From assembly GCA_013398055.1 (NCBI GenBank), contig VZRS01006701.1, forward strand, positions 186,001-250,000: DNA of 64,000 bases, read 5' to 3'. The DNA is from Ifrita kowaldi (lineage: Eukaryota; Chordata; Aves; Passeriformes; Cinclosomatidae). A model generated the notes under the pieces. That model did no database searches. It was not told the origin of the DNA and saw nothing but the letters and a program-made list of their open reading frames with translations. Positions within the stretch are counted from its first letter, which is position 1. Each line of letters begins with the position of its first letter. A program made the position numbers and the translations under genes. Of this stretch, positions 50,049 to 63,408 are shown one piece after another.

Positions 50049-51191
50049 GAGAGGATTTTGATGGGATTGGGAGTGGAGAAGGACAAATCAAGATATCAGT
50101 GCTCACAAAAAGCCAAATAGGAATACCCAGTGAGGTCAGAAGAGGAGGACACAGGAGGAAAGTGCTCACAGCTTGTGAGGTTCCTTCCCTCCTGTTTACC
50201 TGCGAGGTGGTGAGTGCTGGGGAATGAAACACTGGTGCTGCTGCTTTCCAAACACAGAGCACATCCCAGTGCAGGAGCTTTGGCTTGGATTTGTGTGGGT
50301 TTTGTCTCTCCTGATAACAACATTCCATAACAGATGATCCCGGGTGACTGCACACGCTTCCTGGGATGAGTCCTCTCTTGCGTGACCCTTCCTGTGTCAC
50401 GGCCGGATTCCCCTCACCACAGGCACCAGTTGCACAATCCAGACCATATTTTCCAGCCCATTTAAAAGCAGCTCGTGTCCAGCTGGTTTATTCCTGTCAC
50501 AAATGTGACCTGTGGAGCTCACAGATGATGAGCTCCCACTTCCCTGCTGACGCACGGACCTCTTTCCCCATCTCCCATCAGCAGACCAAGCCACCGGCTC
50601 TGTTTGGAGCAAGGGATATGCCACAGCCATCTCCACCAGGAGAAAACACGCTTGGAATGGGCCATGAGAAATCCCCCAAAGGCCTCCCTGCAGCTTGAAC
50701 TTTGTCTGGAAAAATTCCATGGAGGCAGAGCCAAGGGACGATGAGGCAGAGCCCAAGGGACCATTGCTCTCACAGCACCTGCTCTGAGGGTGACCTGTTG
50801 TGCTTGCTTTGTCCCCACCCACCAAAGCCTGAAAAATGTATTTTAAAATTCATTTCTCACCTGAAGTTTTGAATGCCAGAATTGCATCCTCAAAGTCCCA
50901 TTGATCACATTTCTACACAGACTTCCAAAAAGTAAATAAAAGTGGTTTTTAATTCACTGGAAGATTTGGACTGTCAGAAACGACACTCGTCTGTGTCTGA
51001 TGCTCAGCTATATTTCAGTGTGTCCTTCTGATCAGTAGAATTGAAACAGACTGGTTTTATACTAATTAAATTGAGAGGCATTTTCACCCAGTTAACATTT
51101 GCCTGTCAGAGCAGTGAGTGCTAGAAAGCACATACATTCCTCCGAATAACTCTAGTTGCATTTTGTGTGGGTTCTGTTTGGAGGAAGGTGG

Positions 51192-51225
51192 TTATGAAGA
51201 CAAGTCTTCATCTTATGAAGACAAG
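51192..51225. repeat. Direct repeat of 13 bp, 21-bp period
   Basis: TTATGAAGACAAG occurs at 51192-51204 and 51213-51225. The repeat is in frame within a short open frame, but nothing else supports coding. Confidence 0.7.
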
Positions 51226-51589
51226 CCAAGTATTTTAGAAGAAGATAATAAATTTTGTGTAAATAAGACACACTTAATGTTTCACTGTACTCCTGCAGGA
51301 TCTGAGTTCTGTTGGGGTTCAAACAAAAGCAAAACAGAATTTGCAAAAGAAGCTAAAGTGTTTCTTCCTCCCCTACTATAATTAGAGGCAGAAGCTATTT
51401 TAAAAGCAGCTTTTCTTTTTACTTATTCATTAAACATGAATTTTCCCGGAAAACATTTCTCTATGTCAAGTGGCCCTAATAAAACACGATATTCTGCAGC
51501 TATGAGTCCACTTCCTGCTCACAGAGAAGAAGTTTAACAGTTTCAGCACAGGGCTGGGCTTCAAGTGGTCTGGATGTGCTTCAGTGCCT

Positions 51590-51672
51590 ACTTTTTGTCA
51601 TCCTCTGTGACCTTAGATAAGGCAGTGTCTGAAACTCAGCCATGCTCTGTGAAAAATGAAGATAACTCTCTC
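51590..51672 (+). mobile_element. Possible ancient MIR-like SINE fragment
   Basis: CCTCTGTGACCTTAGATAAG and, 30 bp later, CTCTGTGAAAAATGAAGATA are arranged like the MIR blocks TGTGACCTTGGGCAAG and CATCTGTAAAATGAGGATAA. This is a weak, memory-based similarity. Confidence 0.4.
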
Positions 51673-52140
51673 CTCCTTCACAGGGAAGAGATGAGCTTTA
51701 ACCAAGCACAGTGAGTAGATATCAGCCCGAAAAACAGCAAAGAAATAGCAGAGACTTTTTTCCAAGGATCTGAAGAGAACATCCTTTGCAGATGCTTTTT
51801 CTTCCACGAGTCACATTTTTAAAGGCCTTTTCACTGCCATTGAAAATCAACTTGGTTTGACTTGCCCGGTTTTGTACAGCTTTATATGAAGAAATATTTA
51901 GCACCCATCAATCTTTCCCAGCTACCTTTGATGTGGGAGCTGCAGCCAGCCAGAGGGTTGCTGCCTGCATTCTGATATAGCAGCAGAAATGCTCAGCTTC
52001 ACTGGGAATCTGGGGATTTCATCATTAGACAAGACAATATTAGAAAATTAGATATATTTAAGTCTAAGGCTTTTGTCCTTTGGTCCATCCTCATTGGTGG
52101 CACCTGATAAAACCCTGACTCTTTGGGTTAAGCAATGGGA

Positions 52141-52225
52141 TGGGTGTGATGGCCTTGGCGAGGGGTTGGAATGAGATGAGCTTTAGGTCCCTCCCAACCC
52201 AAACCATTCTGTGATTCTGTGATAC
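52141..52225 (+). mobile_element. CR1 LINE 3'-terminal fragment (short)
   Basis: GGGTTGGAATGAGATGAGCT, then TTAGGTCCCTCCCAACCCAA, ends with the octamer repeat CATTCTGTGATTCTGTGATA. Confidence 0.92.
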
Positions 52226-53810
52226 CAGGAGCAGCTAAATTCAGATTTGAGTCAGTTTTTCTTAGGCGTGGCTCTCAGATGGGCTTTGCTAGCATTGTTG
52301 CAGAAATCTAGGCAGGGATGTCTTTAAAAAGGGAAGCAGAAGGAGGAGAACTAACTGGGAACAACTGCTTGAGGATGCTGCTCTATCCAGGGTAGCTGTA
52401 GCTGCAAGAGATTTGTTTGTTATTGTACAACAGTTTATTACAAAATCACCCTTCCTGTTACAAAACTACCCTACCCAAAATTATGACAAACTTACTCTAG
52501 GTAACTTCGAGCAGATGTGCAAACCACTCAGTAGGACCTTTTATAAAAACAAATAAATCAGTATGGGCTGTGAATTACGAATGTTATCAGAAAGGAAATC
52601 ATATCACAATATGTGATACTGCAGTGAACCATTGGATTATGTTAGCCCAGTAAATTATTCCAGCTGGGAAGTGATTAATAGAGCTCACAAATTTGAAGAT
52701 CAGCTACATCAGTGCTGGCTGGTCAGAGGGTGAGCTCTGACACCAGCTGCCACTGGGCAGGATGTAGCTGATTCCCCCAGCAATCAGATAATAAAATAAA
52801 GATTTGAACCTGGTAACCTCTCTCCTTTTGGCAGAGTTGCAGTCATTCCTCTTCCTGACTGCTCCGGAGAGATTTTATCCATGACCACACGTTTCACATT
52901 AAGCACTGGGAGTTATTGGATTAGAGCAGAGCAGTAGGAAAGGTCACACACAGAGTGGACTCCAAGCAGCTCAGGCTTTGTTGTGTGTCCACGTCAGGAG
53001 GGATAATCAGATGATCACCCTGAGTGCTGGTTTGCCACTGATTTCTGCCCCAGCACCTCAGATATCTGTGCAGCTTAGTGCAGTGTTCTAGTGCTCTTGA
53101 GAAAGCATTTCAATGAGCCCTTTCTCTGAAGTTCACCTAATATTTCCATGCAATTTTCCTTTGGGTGAAATATTCCGTGGCTGCAGAGATTTTCTTGGAA
53201 AGCCAAAGGGGAAAGTAAATTTAATTTGACTGTTTCTCAGTTACCTGACCTTTCATATTCTGTGGCATTGGGATTTTCCAATAGTCTAGAATCTTAATTA
53301 GCCTCTTCTCTCATACTTCTCTTTTTTCTTTCTCAATCTTCCTACAGGCTCTTCAGTTGCTTCCTGAGGACTGCAACTGAAATCCACAAAAAAGCCCTAT
53401 ATCAAATGGGGTCATTTCTTCAGATGGGGTAACTCATGGTGTCATTGCTGACTTTATTCCAGTCCAGTCCCGAAGCTAAATGAAAAATACTGAAAATTTG
53501 GTTGAAAAACTGCAAGTATCATGGTTTTTCCATGTGCTTCCTTTCAAATTCTTTGATGGGCAGGGGTGGCCTGTACACTTGTTTCCCATAATTACTGTTA
53601 TTATAGACACAGATCAAAAGGACCAGGCTTTTCATTCGTACCGTTGTGTGCATAATCACTTTTCATATACTCCACTTTCTGTTGTAGCTGGGACTTAAAC
53701 TCTACAGAGGGTAAAATTCATTAATTTTTTACTTAACTGTGCCTTTTGTCTTACTGGTTTTCAGAAGCTCTTTGCTCCTTCCTGAGATAGTTTCTTCCTC
53801 TGAAGCAGAA

Positions 53811-53826
53811 TTTTTTTTTTTTTTTA
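53811..53826. repeat. Poly-T tract
   Basis: This is a homopolymer run of about 15 T. Confidence 0.7.
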
Positions 53827-54785
53827 ACCATCTTAGAAATTAAACTCCAGTTCCAACTCTAGACAGTTTTATTTCATATGCTAAACTGTCACAATCAAAG
53901 GCAGAATCTCTGCTGAACAGGTTTGGGAACATCTGGCTCTTTTCTTTTGACTTTTGAGGCTAATTATCTCAGAGCAGCTTGGGGTTGGTAAGTATGAAAT
54001 TCAGCTGGCTGGCCGCAGCAGTTTTGGAGAGTTTGGGTTTGGTTTTGTTTTTCTCCCCCTTTGTAACTGTTTTCCCCACAGCCTTAAATCATGCTGAAAT
54101 GGAAACAGCACAAATATGTACCCAGGGAGCAGCCCACATGTGCTGGCACTTGGAGACACCACCACAGGAATTTCTTGCTGTGTGTTACAAGAACCGGACA
54201 ATCTGTGCCGAAACCAGGGACCGTGGAGGGCTTGGGAATTGGGAACGGCCATGGAAAAGCTGCTCTCACGGGGAGACTCTGCCACTGAGCCAGTCCACAG
54301 AGTCCAGGGATAGGTGTTAACCCAGGGATGGGAACCTCCTGGTGCTGCAGACAGTGGTGATCGAGTGTATCTGCTCCAGGGGTCTGCCCTGCGCTGGGTG
54401 GAGCATCCAGGCTGGTCCAGCATCTGTCACATCTTCCTTCTGCATCCATGGTGGTCAGGGGATCCTGGAAAAACCAGGTTTGACCCACTGCTCGCTGTGT
54501 CTGACTAAGTGACCCAAGCCCAGGTGTGTAAAGAGTGGTCACAGAGATCTCACTCTCTCTGTTTTTCCCACCCTGTCCATAAAAATGAGGGCGAAGAGCT
54601 CCCTGACCAGAGTGTCCTAAAAGCCTGTGCCAGTGAGGCAGCACAGTTAGAGCTATGGATGGACAGTGAAGCCCAAAAGGAGGTAGAAACAAATTTCTTT
54701 ATTAAGCTGGGGGGAGGATGTCGGGGTCTCCAGTTTCACCTGCTCTAATCTTTGTTAGGGGAGAGTTGCTTCACTTTGGCTCTGT

Positions 54786-54864
54786 TTTTTTTTTTGTTGG
54801 TTTTTTTTGGGTGGTTGGTTGGTTGGTTGGTTGGTTGGTTGGTTTTTTTTGGTTTTTTTTTTTT
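54786..54864. repeat. T-rich low-complexity with (GGTT)n array
   Basis: About 8 GGTT units (near 54812-54843) lie between T runs. The G-pairs could form a two-tetrad quadruplex. Phe/Gly/Trp/Leu-rich ORFs over it are artefacts. Confidence 0.95.
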
Positions 54865-57116
54865 GAGGATAGATGCTCAGCTTGGCAGCATTTGCTCCCA
54901 GAAAACTGAAAGAGAATGGACTGAAAATACGTCAGCTTGGGAGAGACCAGGCTTTTTTCCCCCCCAAAAGGAGCAGAAGTGCTGAAGGAACTGAGATTCT
55001 TCCTTTGTCATCTACAGAGGGTCGCACGCAGCCGCAGCATCAAACTCACACCTCAGCCTCTCCTTCTCCCCTCAGCTTTCTGTCTGCCAGGTAGTGTCTC
55101 ACTCAAATTCCCACACTGAGGAAGGAAAAAAGGGGAAACAACAGCAGTGAATCACAGCAAACCAACCAATCTTTCCATCCAGCTTGGAAAGCCTGATGGA
55201 AGAGACTGATGTTGTTTCTGTTTTCAGACAGGAGTGCAGATGTGAAGGTGAGGAGCAGGTGGGAGGGAACGTTCTGATGATGGGAAGAAAATCCTGAAGG
55301 AGGAAAGGATTTGCTCCCTGTGTGCAATCCAAATAATGTGGTAGACAGAGGGTCAGTCAGGACAGGGGGTTTCCAATTTCAGCATGGTTTTCCAGAAATA
55401 AGTCCATGTCTTGGGCACAGGCACATGCCAGACACACTCTAGGCAACAGACTCCTTGATTTATATATCCCAAATTGTATCCTGGGAACCAGAAAAGGCTT
55501 CCTGCCATGGAAATAAAAAATACTAAATTCCAGTGAAGAAAGAACTTAGTTGAAAAGCTAGTTTTCTTTGTAAATTACAGATGGGGCTTGGTTGTAAAGG
55601 GTGAGGGGAGTCATCCATTCAGGCGACTTCTCTTGCTGAATTCCATGTTTTAATTATGCAAATGCACTCAGACATCACAGCATAGATGCAACCTACAGGA
55701 GAACGGTTACATCTTTACTATTTTCCTAATGTTCACCATTGCTCTTGAAAACATTTAAAAACCCTGAGTCAGAAGCCCTTCACAGGAATGCAGAGTTAGG
55801 CAGAATGAGAGGACACGGGATCCTGGTGGGACCCAGCACATTAAGGCATCGTGTCGCCTCCAGCTTGCCCATGGAATGTGCTCTCCTGGGGATAGATGGC
55901 ACTGGAGCACACACACATCAAGTTTTTAACCCCAGGAAATCACTGGCAGCGTTGTGTGATGCCATCCACACCTTCTGAGCCACTCTGGAGAGACCTCAGT
56001 GATTTTTCTAAACTCAGAGTATTGTGGGGACTCATCAGGTTCCTCTAAGGCGAGGTCAGATGGCTTTGCCACATCTCCAGAGGTGCAGTTCCCAGGCACT
56101 GTTCCCAGCCTGGGAGCAGGAGTCACAGCTCCTTCCTCCCTGCCTCTCCCCAGCACGCTCCCCCAGGCCCCACAGGCATCCTCCTGTTTGTACAGCATGT
56201 CATTCCGAGCTGGAACACGCTTCCCTGGGGTCTACATCAAAGCCTCCCACTCACCCACACTGCACACGTGGCTCTCCTGCTGGTCCTGCCCCTGGGCTGC
56301 TGCCCAGAGAGCTCTCCCCCAAGAGCTGCTGCTCCAAAGGCAGGAAAAGCTTCCAGAGGGGTTTGGCCATCAGGACATTCACTTTCCCGTGGTTCCTTCC
56401 CCATTCCAAGCCCCATGGGTGCCCTGTGCTGTGTGTCTGCACAGCCAAGCTCAGAGGAGACTGAAGAATAACAGACAGGAGACCTGTGGGGCTCCAAGAC
56501 ACTTCAGTGTCCTTCCCAAATGATAATCACTGGGGTTTCCGCTGAGAAATGATTTCCAAAGGCAGGTGTCTCAAGTTAGAGGACTCTCAAAGTTTGGCTA
56601 TAGGCCTCTAAGAGGACTCGAGTCAATAAAAGAAATCACTGCTCACTGTATGAAAATACAAATACCAATTTAGCCCATGAGCAAGCCCTTGAAATCCTAT
56701 GTGAAATACTTGTTTAAGGTCTCATTGCCTGCTCCTTTCATCATTTCAGCCCCTTACGATGCTAATTTCATAAAACCATCATCATTATTGCCACTGGGGT
56801 TCTGCTTAGCAAACAAAGAGATGCTCTGTCACTGTTTGCCCCTTGCCACTGCCCCAAATTTTCCACAAAAAGCCGAGGAGGGCAGTGCAAGGGGGCACTG
56901 ATCCATCAGAGCTGCAGGATGAGTGCACAGGAAAATCAGCCCAGTGGCTCACGCGTTGCAGCTGAAGCCTGTGGCTTACCCAGCTCAGCTACTCAGGTAT
57001 CACAGAGAAGTCAGGAGATTAAAGACCAAGAAGGAAACGATAATTTTCTCTAAAAATCATCTGAGCATAACCAGAAGAATTATCCGAGTGGAAGGGTAGG
57101 ATAAGATCAAATGGGT

Positions 57117-57147
57117 ATGTATATATATATATATAATATTTATATAT
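57117..57147. repeat. (TA)n short microsatellite
   Basis: The TATGTATATATATATATATA stretch continues into ATATTTATATATG. Confidence 0.85.
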
Positions 57148-58163
57148 GCCTTGAATACATTTGAGTGTGGAATTAGAAGGTCTCTAATCACTACACTGAA
57201 TTTTAGAAACCCTCCATCAAACACAGTGCTGGGAGAAGGAACCTAAGCTGTTTTAAGATGGATCTTGGCAGCTTTCTGGGTGGGATTTGGTAACGGAACA
57301 GAAGGAATCTTAAATTAGAAATTAAAGGTTTCGAAAGATGGTTTTGCCCACAAGGAGATGAAAGGATATTTGCCGAGTAGCTGTCAATGAATTTTGATTG
57401 AACCATATTTAGGCAATTAAATAATTCTGTTCTTCTGAGCTCGGGTTGCTTGAAAGGCCACGAGAACCTTTTGATTGGAGGGGGTTTTCTCATGTTCCTA
57501 CAAATCAGCAGGGGCTGGTCCCGCTCTGAGCTGGGATGTTTGGAGAGGTGTGATGCCACCCCCACTTGGATTCAGGAATATTTTCAGGATGCAGATGGTG
57601 TGGATGGTCAAAGGTACAAAACCATCAGCTCTCAGCTCAGGAAGGAGCATCCCTCCAGCTGCACCTGGCAGGGAATGCCTGGGAGGGAGGGAGGGATGCC
57701 CAGCCTGGGCATCAAAGCAGCATCTCACACCTCACTTCCCACCTTTTACTGGAATCTGGCCTTGTCCCCTTCCTTTGGCATGCTGGAGTTTCAGTGGCTT
57801 TAAGGGTTTTTTCTACCGATCATTCAGGTTTATTTCACAGGGCCTTAAAATGCTCACAGAAAATGCAATTTCCAGTTCCTCTACATTCCACTGCAAGTGA
57901 AATTGCTTGCAGCACACTGGCCAATGAAAGACAGATTTTGTTTAATTAGACCAATTTTATGATGCATTTTATTTAAAAGAGTCTCTCCGTTTTATTTGGC
58001 ATCCACCATTTACTGTTGCACTGATCTTGCAAGAAATAAGCAGAGTTTGCAAGACCTCAGAATTTTAATTTTCTGTTTTTCTATAGTCAGGACTATCCCA
58101 AATAATTAAAAATCCAGGGGCAAAGGATACAAAGAAAATGAAGGACTATTACATTGTAAAAAA

Positions 58164-58207
58164 AGAAATAAAATAAAATAAAATAAAATACAATAAAATA
58201 AAATAAA
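58164..58207. repeat. (AAAAT)n array, left copy
   Basis: These are pentamer AAAAT units with one TACAA interruption. The array ends directly at an undetermined base (N at 58208). Confidence 0.93.
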
Positions 58208-58208
58208 N
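58208..58208. other. Undetermined base (N)
   Basis: This is the only N in the window. It sits at the end of the left (AAAAT)n array and may mark a low-quality or collapsed repeat in the assembly. Confidence 0.99.
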
Positions 58209-58242
58209 AAGCAGCAACACTGTGCAAGTTTAGCCCCTACTG

Positions 58243-58288
58243 AAAATAAAATAAAATAAAATAAAATAAAATAAAATAAAATAAAATA
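58243..58288. repeat. (AAAAT)n array, right copy
   Basis: About nine pure AAAAT units, 35 bp right of the N. Confidence 0.95.
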
Positions 58289-60110
58289 CCAGCAGATACT
58301 TTAGCCATTATTTGCTCTTTTTCCTTTGGAGCTATTAGTCTCTGCAAAGCTGAACTATCGTGCTAATAAGTTTCTGGGAGAGGACTTGGCAAATCTGACA
58401 TGAAAAAGGCTGCAGGATCATTTGCCTACCAAAAGGAAAAAAAAAACACTTTTAAAAAAGGGTGCTTGAAATAATTTGTTTTTAAAAAAAGCCACAGGAA
58501 AGTCAGACCTGCCCTCAGTGAGGTTTGACTGAAATCTATTTATGGAATTTCCATAAGACTTTGTTCGGGTTGCTGAAATTTCATGGCAGGGAGTTACTGC
58601 TCCTTTCAGATTCCAGCCCTCTTAACAATCCCAAGTTATTAAACTTTCAGAAGGAACAGGCTTTCACTTATTTTTACATCTTGCACTCTTTGAGCTTGAC
58701 AAAGATGAAACCATAATGAAAATTACAAACTGCAGGTATAAAACTCGCCGACATCACTAAAGTGTTGTATTTTTAAAAGATAAAATATAATTGGGACATT
58801 TATTCTTTTCCAGGATCTTCAATTGCCTACAGATATTTTTTTTTTGTTTAATATAAAAGTAAATTAAGTTGTACCTTGAGTAAAAAAGCATTTGGCTGTG
58901 GGACAGAACACAGTCAGAGTTAGGAGATCAATATTTAGAGTAGAAGGAGAGTATTCATTATCTGCCAGTGAAAAAACTTGTTTTCAAAACCCAGCATGGA
59001 AAGAACTGACCTTGAGGAGCATCCAAGGAATCAGGAAAATATGAAAATAGTTAAAATTTTGATGTGCATAATTGGGAATTTTGCATTCTTCTGCTTTAAT
59101 CTGTATTTAATCCATTTAGTCTGAAAGGCTCCTTCGTGAGTGCTTCCTGCCAACTTCAATCTCTTAATGTAACTCCTACAACTACTTTATTGCTTTCATT
59201 TCAGGGCCATATGAAACCCAGTGATCTGAGCCCTTTAAGATTTATAGGTGTCTTCCTAGAAATCTTCAGAGATGTGCATTTTTTGGTAAAATATTAAACA
59301 GTTGTCACTTCTACTTCCAATAAAATGATTTGTGCTTCCAGAGTATATTTCAATTTTCACAACAGAGGCTTATTTTGGCTCCTGAGTTTTGAACACAACA
59401 TGCCAGAAACCCTGTGTTTTCATAATACTAATTTAAAAAAAACCATACATTTTAAACATTTTTCAGCAACCGAGAGTGAAATGTTGAAGGAATCTGTTAA
59501 CATATTGATTGCTTTGAGCAGTGCTTTAAATTAGCTTTCTGTTCCTCTCCATATGGTTTTCCATTAAATTTAAATAAATTAAAGTTCAATTATCTGGAAG
59601 AGAGGTACAGAGTCCTTCCCAGGTTGATGGATGAATTACCACTCAACCCTCCCCGCCAGGAATTCATCAGGACGCTGCCTTTGGGTATTGTGGACCTTAC
59701 ACCTTCTCTTTCAGGCAAGATTTCAGCACAGGTGCCAAGCACACCTTCAGAAATAGCCCTGCCACTGGAAATGTCTTTCTCTCTGCACTATTATGTGAGT
59801 CATGCCTGTGAGGGGAAAAAAAAAAATCAAAAACCAAACCCAGAAGTTCATCAGCTGGGGAGGCTCCAGGTTGGCAACCACAGCAGGTTCCAGCCTGCAG
59901 AGATGCAGCAGACATAAACAGGAGGATATGGCACAGATGGCGTCTTTCCTTCTGAAAAATTAGAAAATAAAATAAAATTTAGCTTGTATCTGCCTTTTGC
60001 ATGCTCAGCATGCAGAGGAGGGGGAAGAAGGAAGAACAGCATCCTAAGTACTCACACAACTGGGCAAAAATCAATTTATTCCTGTCCAACAGAGGGTTGG
60101 GGTAGATTGG

Positions 60111-60346
60111 AGAATCCCAGACTGGTTTGGGTTAGAGGGACCTCAAAGTCCATCCAGTGCCACCCCTGCCATGGGCAGGGACACCTTCCACTGTCCCAGG
60201 CTGCTCCAAGCCCCAATGTCCAGCCTGGCCTTGGGCACTGCCAGGGATCCAGGGGCAGCCACAGCTTCTCTGTGCCAGGGCCTCACCTCACTGTAAAAAA
60301 CTTCTTCCTTATATCTAATCTAAATCAATCCTCTTTTAGGTTAAAA
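60111..60346 (-). mobile_element. CR1 LINE 3'-end, reverse orientation
   Basis: It starts with AGAATCCCAGACTGGTTTGG and runs through CCTGCCATGGGCAGGGACAC, CCCAATGTCCAGCCTGGCCT and GGATCCAGGGGCAGCCACAG to CTTCTTCCTTATATCTAATC. A gap of about 10 bp relative to other copies falls where GGGCACCCTG is expected. Confidence 0.94.
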
Positions 60347-60903
60347 AGTGGAAGTATAGTAGCTTGAAAATAATAGTATATGTGGGGAAGGTGTTTTGTG
60401 AGCACTTCAGGACATCTGGAGGACACAGAGCGAGCCTGGGATGTTCTCTTTCAAAACTTGGTCCGTCCCCTCTTTGGCCCATGTTCTTCCCCATCCCTCC
60501 AGGTCCAGCCCACAGCAGAACCACCCTGGCTCCAGCCTGAGGGAATTGTGAGGAGCTGTTTGAGCTCATGGAGAAAGACAGAAACACCACTCGAGATCTG
60601 CTGCTCTCATTCTCATTTTCTCTCTTATGCAGGAGAGCACAAAACATCCATCTTAGAGCTTCTGTCAGTAGCAGAGATGATCCCAGAAGGCAAAACCTCC
60701 TCATTATAGTCTCTGCCTCAAAAGTCTCATTTACCTCAGATAAAATTGCAGCTGTGAAGGGCATTATCAGAACCAAGAATAACTCAATGGAAACGTGATC
60801 CATGAGAAACACTGCTCCGAGGAGCTGGGGAACAAACCCTGTTTGCAGCAGACTGGGCACCCAGGGTGGTGGTGAGCCCTGAGGCTGCTGGGGTGGCTAC
60901 TGG

Positions 60904-60954
60904 GACATGCTGGGAGGGAGCTGGGCCATGCTGGGATGGAGCTGGGCCATGCTG
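60904..60954. repeat. 21-bp minisatellite-like tandem repeat, 2.4 copies
   Basis: GACATGCTGGGAGGGAGCTGG precedes a near-identical unit beginning GCCATGCTGGGATGG, then a partial third copy. Confidence 0.85.
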
Positions 60955-61771
60955 CCTGCTGCGTGTAATAGGAAAGGGTGAGCTAGAAGGGCTTGGCTGT
61001 CTCTTGAAATGATGAGAAAAGCCACAAAAATAGCAGCAAAACAGGCCTGGCAGTAATTTCTACTTAGTGGTTACCTCTATGGTATAGCTCTGTGGTTATA
61101 TAAAATGAAAAGGAGAAAATGGAATTTTTACACCCTCTCGTGTGCCTGCGGCACGTTGGGAGTGAGGCACATTCTCCCTGTACAGAGATATTGGAGACAC
61201 AGACACATCCCTACTGCTCACATCCGGCCTACCACTCCATTTTTCACAAATCTCAGTGTGTCAACCCTTTGTACGAGCACAGTGACATTTCTGAGGGCAC
61301 ACAGAGGTGCAGTCTCCTCACCCCCACACTCGTGAAATGTTCATTTCCCTCTTCCCTCTGCCTAAACTGGGACCCTCAAAAACTTCCCCCACCTCCACCT
61401 CCTCGAGCCTCACCTCCAGTGGCCCCAGACTGGTTGCTCCTTTCACTGAGCATGCCATTCATCCCCACCAGCCACTGGCCAGTTTTACTGTGTGAAAATA
61501 ACACTAAATGAGTGAATTATTTGTTTTCAAACAACTTGCTGTGCAATCGCTCGTTTGACAGGAGCCCTCGGTGCCTTGCAATTTGCTCTGCACACGTGGC
61601 AGCTCCCAGGGAGCCCTCAGGAGACGGGGTCAGGGAACAAAACACCCCTTTTAGTGAGCCTTGGCATGCTCCCCCCCCAAAAACAACCATGGAGCCTCTT
61701 GTCTATTGTGTCAGGGCTCTGGAGTTGAGTAAGAGGGAAATTATTCATAGTAATGGCCCTATCCAGTTGAT

Positions 61772-61790
61772 GCTCTCCTTTTTTTTTTAA
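61772..61790. repeat. T-rich tract
   Basis: This is a T run of about 10 followed by AAATT. Confidence 0.5.
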
Positions 61791-62111
61791 ATTCCCAGAG
61801 TATGCATTTGTTTGAAGAGATAAGACAATCAGAGAGCTTTAAACTGGCTTTTATAGGACTATTAAATTTCCCTATAGCACCATAAAAATTAATAAAATCA
61901 ACTGTTGCTATTCTACCAAAAAATAAACAGACCTGGTATTAAGGGGTTTGTTTCTTTCAAGGTTCTGTTGCTGCTGCTGCACCTGTACCAACAGGTACAA
62001 ATGGTTTTTGTTCCCTGGGATCTGCCTGACTTGCAGGAACAGGGGAAGATGAGATAAATGGCACTCAGCTTGGCCAAAACAGAGCTTTGCTATGTCTGTG
62101 GCACAACTGCT

Positions 62112-62202
62112 TCTGTGGAAGGTGTCCCTGCTCATGGCAGGGGGTGGAACAAGTAGAGTTTTAAGGTCCCCTCCTACCCAAACCATTCTGGGATTCTGTC
62201 CA
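62112..62202 (+). mobile_element. CR1 LINE 3'-terminal fragment (short)
   Basis: TGTGGAAGGTGTCCCTGCTC, ATGGCAGGGGGTGGAACAAG, then CCCAAACCATTCTGGGATTC. It is about 90 bp with a mutated octamer end. Confidence 0.9.
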
Positions 62203-62570
62203 TCACAGCTACAGAGATTTAAGTTGTGAAGGTGATTTATCCATCTGGGATCCATGAGATCTTAACGTCAAAGAATCTTTCTTCAGCTGGGTTCACTGCT
62301 GTTCCCAAATATTTCTATTCTCTGCTTCTCCTGTGCCACGCAGCTCTATTTAAATTGGGTGGATGGCTGTGTGGAGATGGGTGCTGCTCTTCTTGTGTAC
62401 TCCTGAAAATGAAATTTTCCATTCCTGTAATGTAGTGCTTAAAACCTAACTCAGTCATACAAAAACAGCTCGGAGGTAAAAGCTGCCTAAATCATGCATT
62501 GAAAATTCCTCATTACATTAGTGGGGGAAAAAATCCTTTCACGTTACCTCTCTCAAGCTGCTTTAATCAC

Positions 62571-62590
62571 TTTAAATCACTTTAAATGAC
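62571..62590. repeat. Short tandem CACTTTAAAT repeat
   Basis: Two copies of CACTTTAAAT lie next to related AATCACTTT/AATGACT units. It is a minor feature. Confidence 0.6.
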
Positions 62591-63408
62591 TGTTATCAGT
62601 CATTTCATTTCCCTTCCTCCACTGAAACCTCACTGCTTTCTACTTCTGAGATGTTTTCAACCTGTACTTGGAACAGAACTTACTCCCTCCAGTGTAATTT
62701 TCATTTTAACCTTCCCTCAATGGCCTAGAAATAATAGATTGCTAAGATTGCTTTAATAGATTGGAAATTTAAACCTTGTAGAGATAACCACCTGGATGAT
62801 GTTACGACTCAATGGTAAGGCAAAGAATAACATACCTTAAAACCTACTGAACTAAGACTCATGTTTTAAGGCTGCTGCAATGGCGGGCATTGTTATGGCT
62901 CTGTAATTAAATAACATTCCCTGGTGTTATGGTTCCACTGCTATTCAAAATCCCCTGCTCTGCAGTTGCTTTCTTTAGTGGTAACTTGGAGGGAAGTGAT
63001 TACTTGATGGAGGAAATCAAATATTTTTAATATTCCCCCATTGTCTTCTCAATGGTCTTTCCTTCCCTGTGGTCTTCTTAAAGCACTTGGGTGCTCTCTC
63101 CATGGATTTCTGGACACTGGCAGAGCTTTCAGCTGAAATCTCCAGGTTAATTATTTGCCCTCATCATTTGGGGTGGTGAATGTAAACCATGGCAACCTGG
63201 TTAAAAATCCTGGCAGCCCAGGGAACAACCAGAAAGTCTTTGTGAATGGTGGAAGCAACGGGGCTTTTCTCACCTTTGTGGTATCCAAAAGTCTGAGTTT
63301 TATGGAATGTTTTCTGGAGAATTGCTGCTTTTAACTCATAACCTCTCATGTGACCAGGTACCCACCCCTGCTGTCCATGGTAGGATCTCAGGAAGCTGAT
63401 TAATTTTC

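Noticed and set aside
51118..51381. 87-codon ORF with a repeated Tyr-Glu-Asp-Lys unit
   Set aside because: The repeat is a small direct duplication. There is no homology, no promoter and no splice context, so it is not called a gene.
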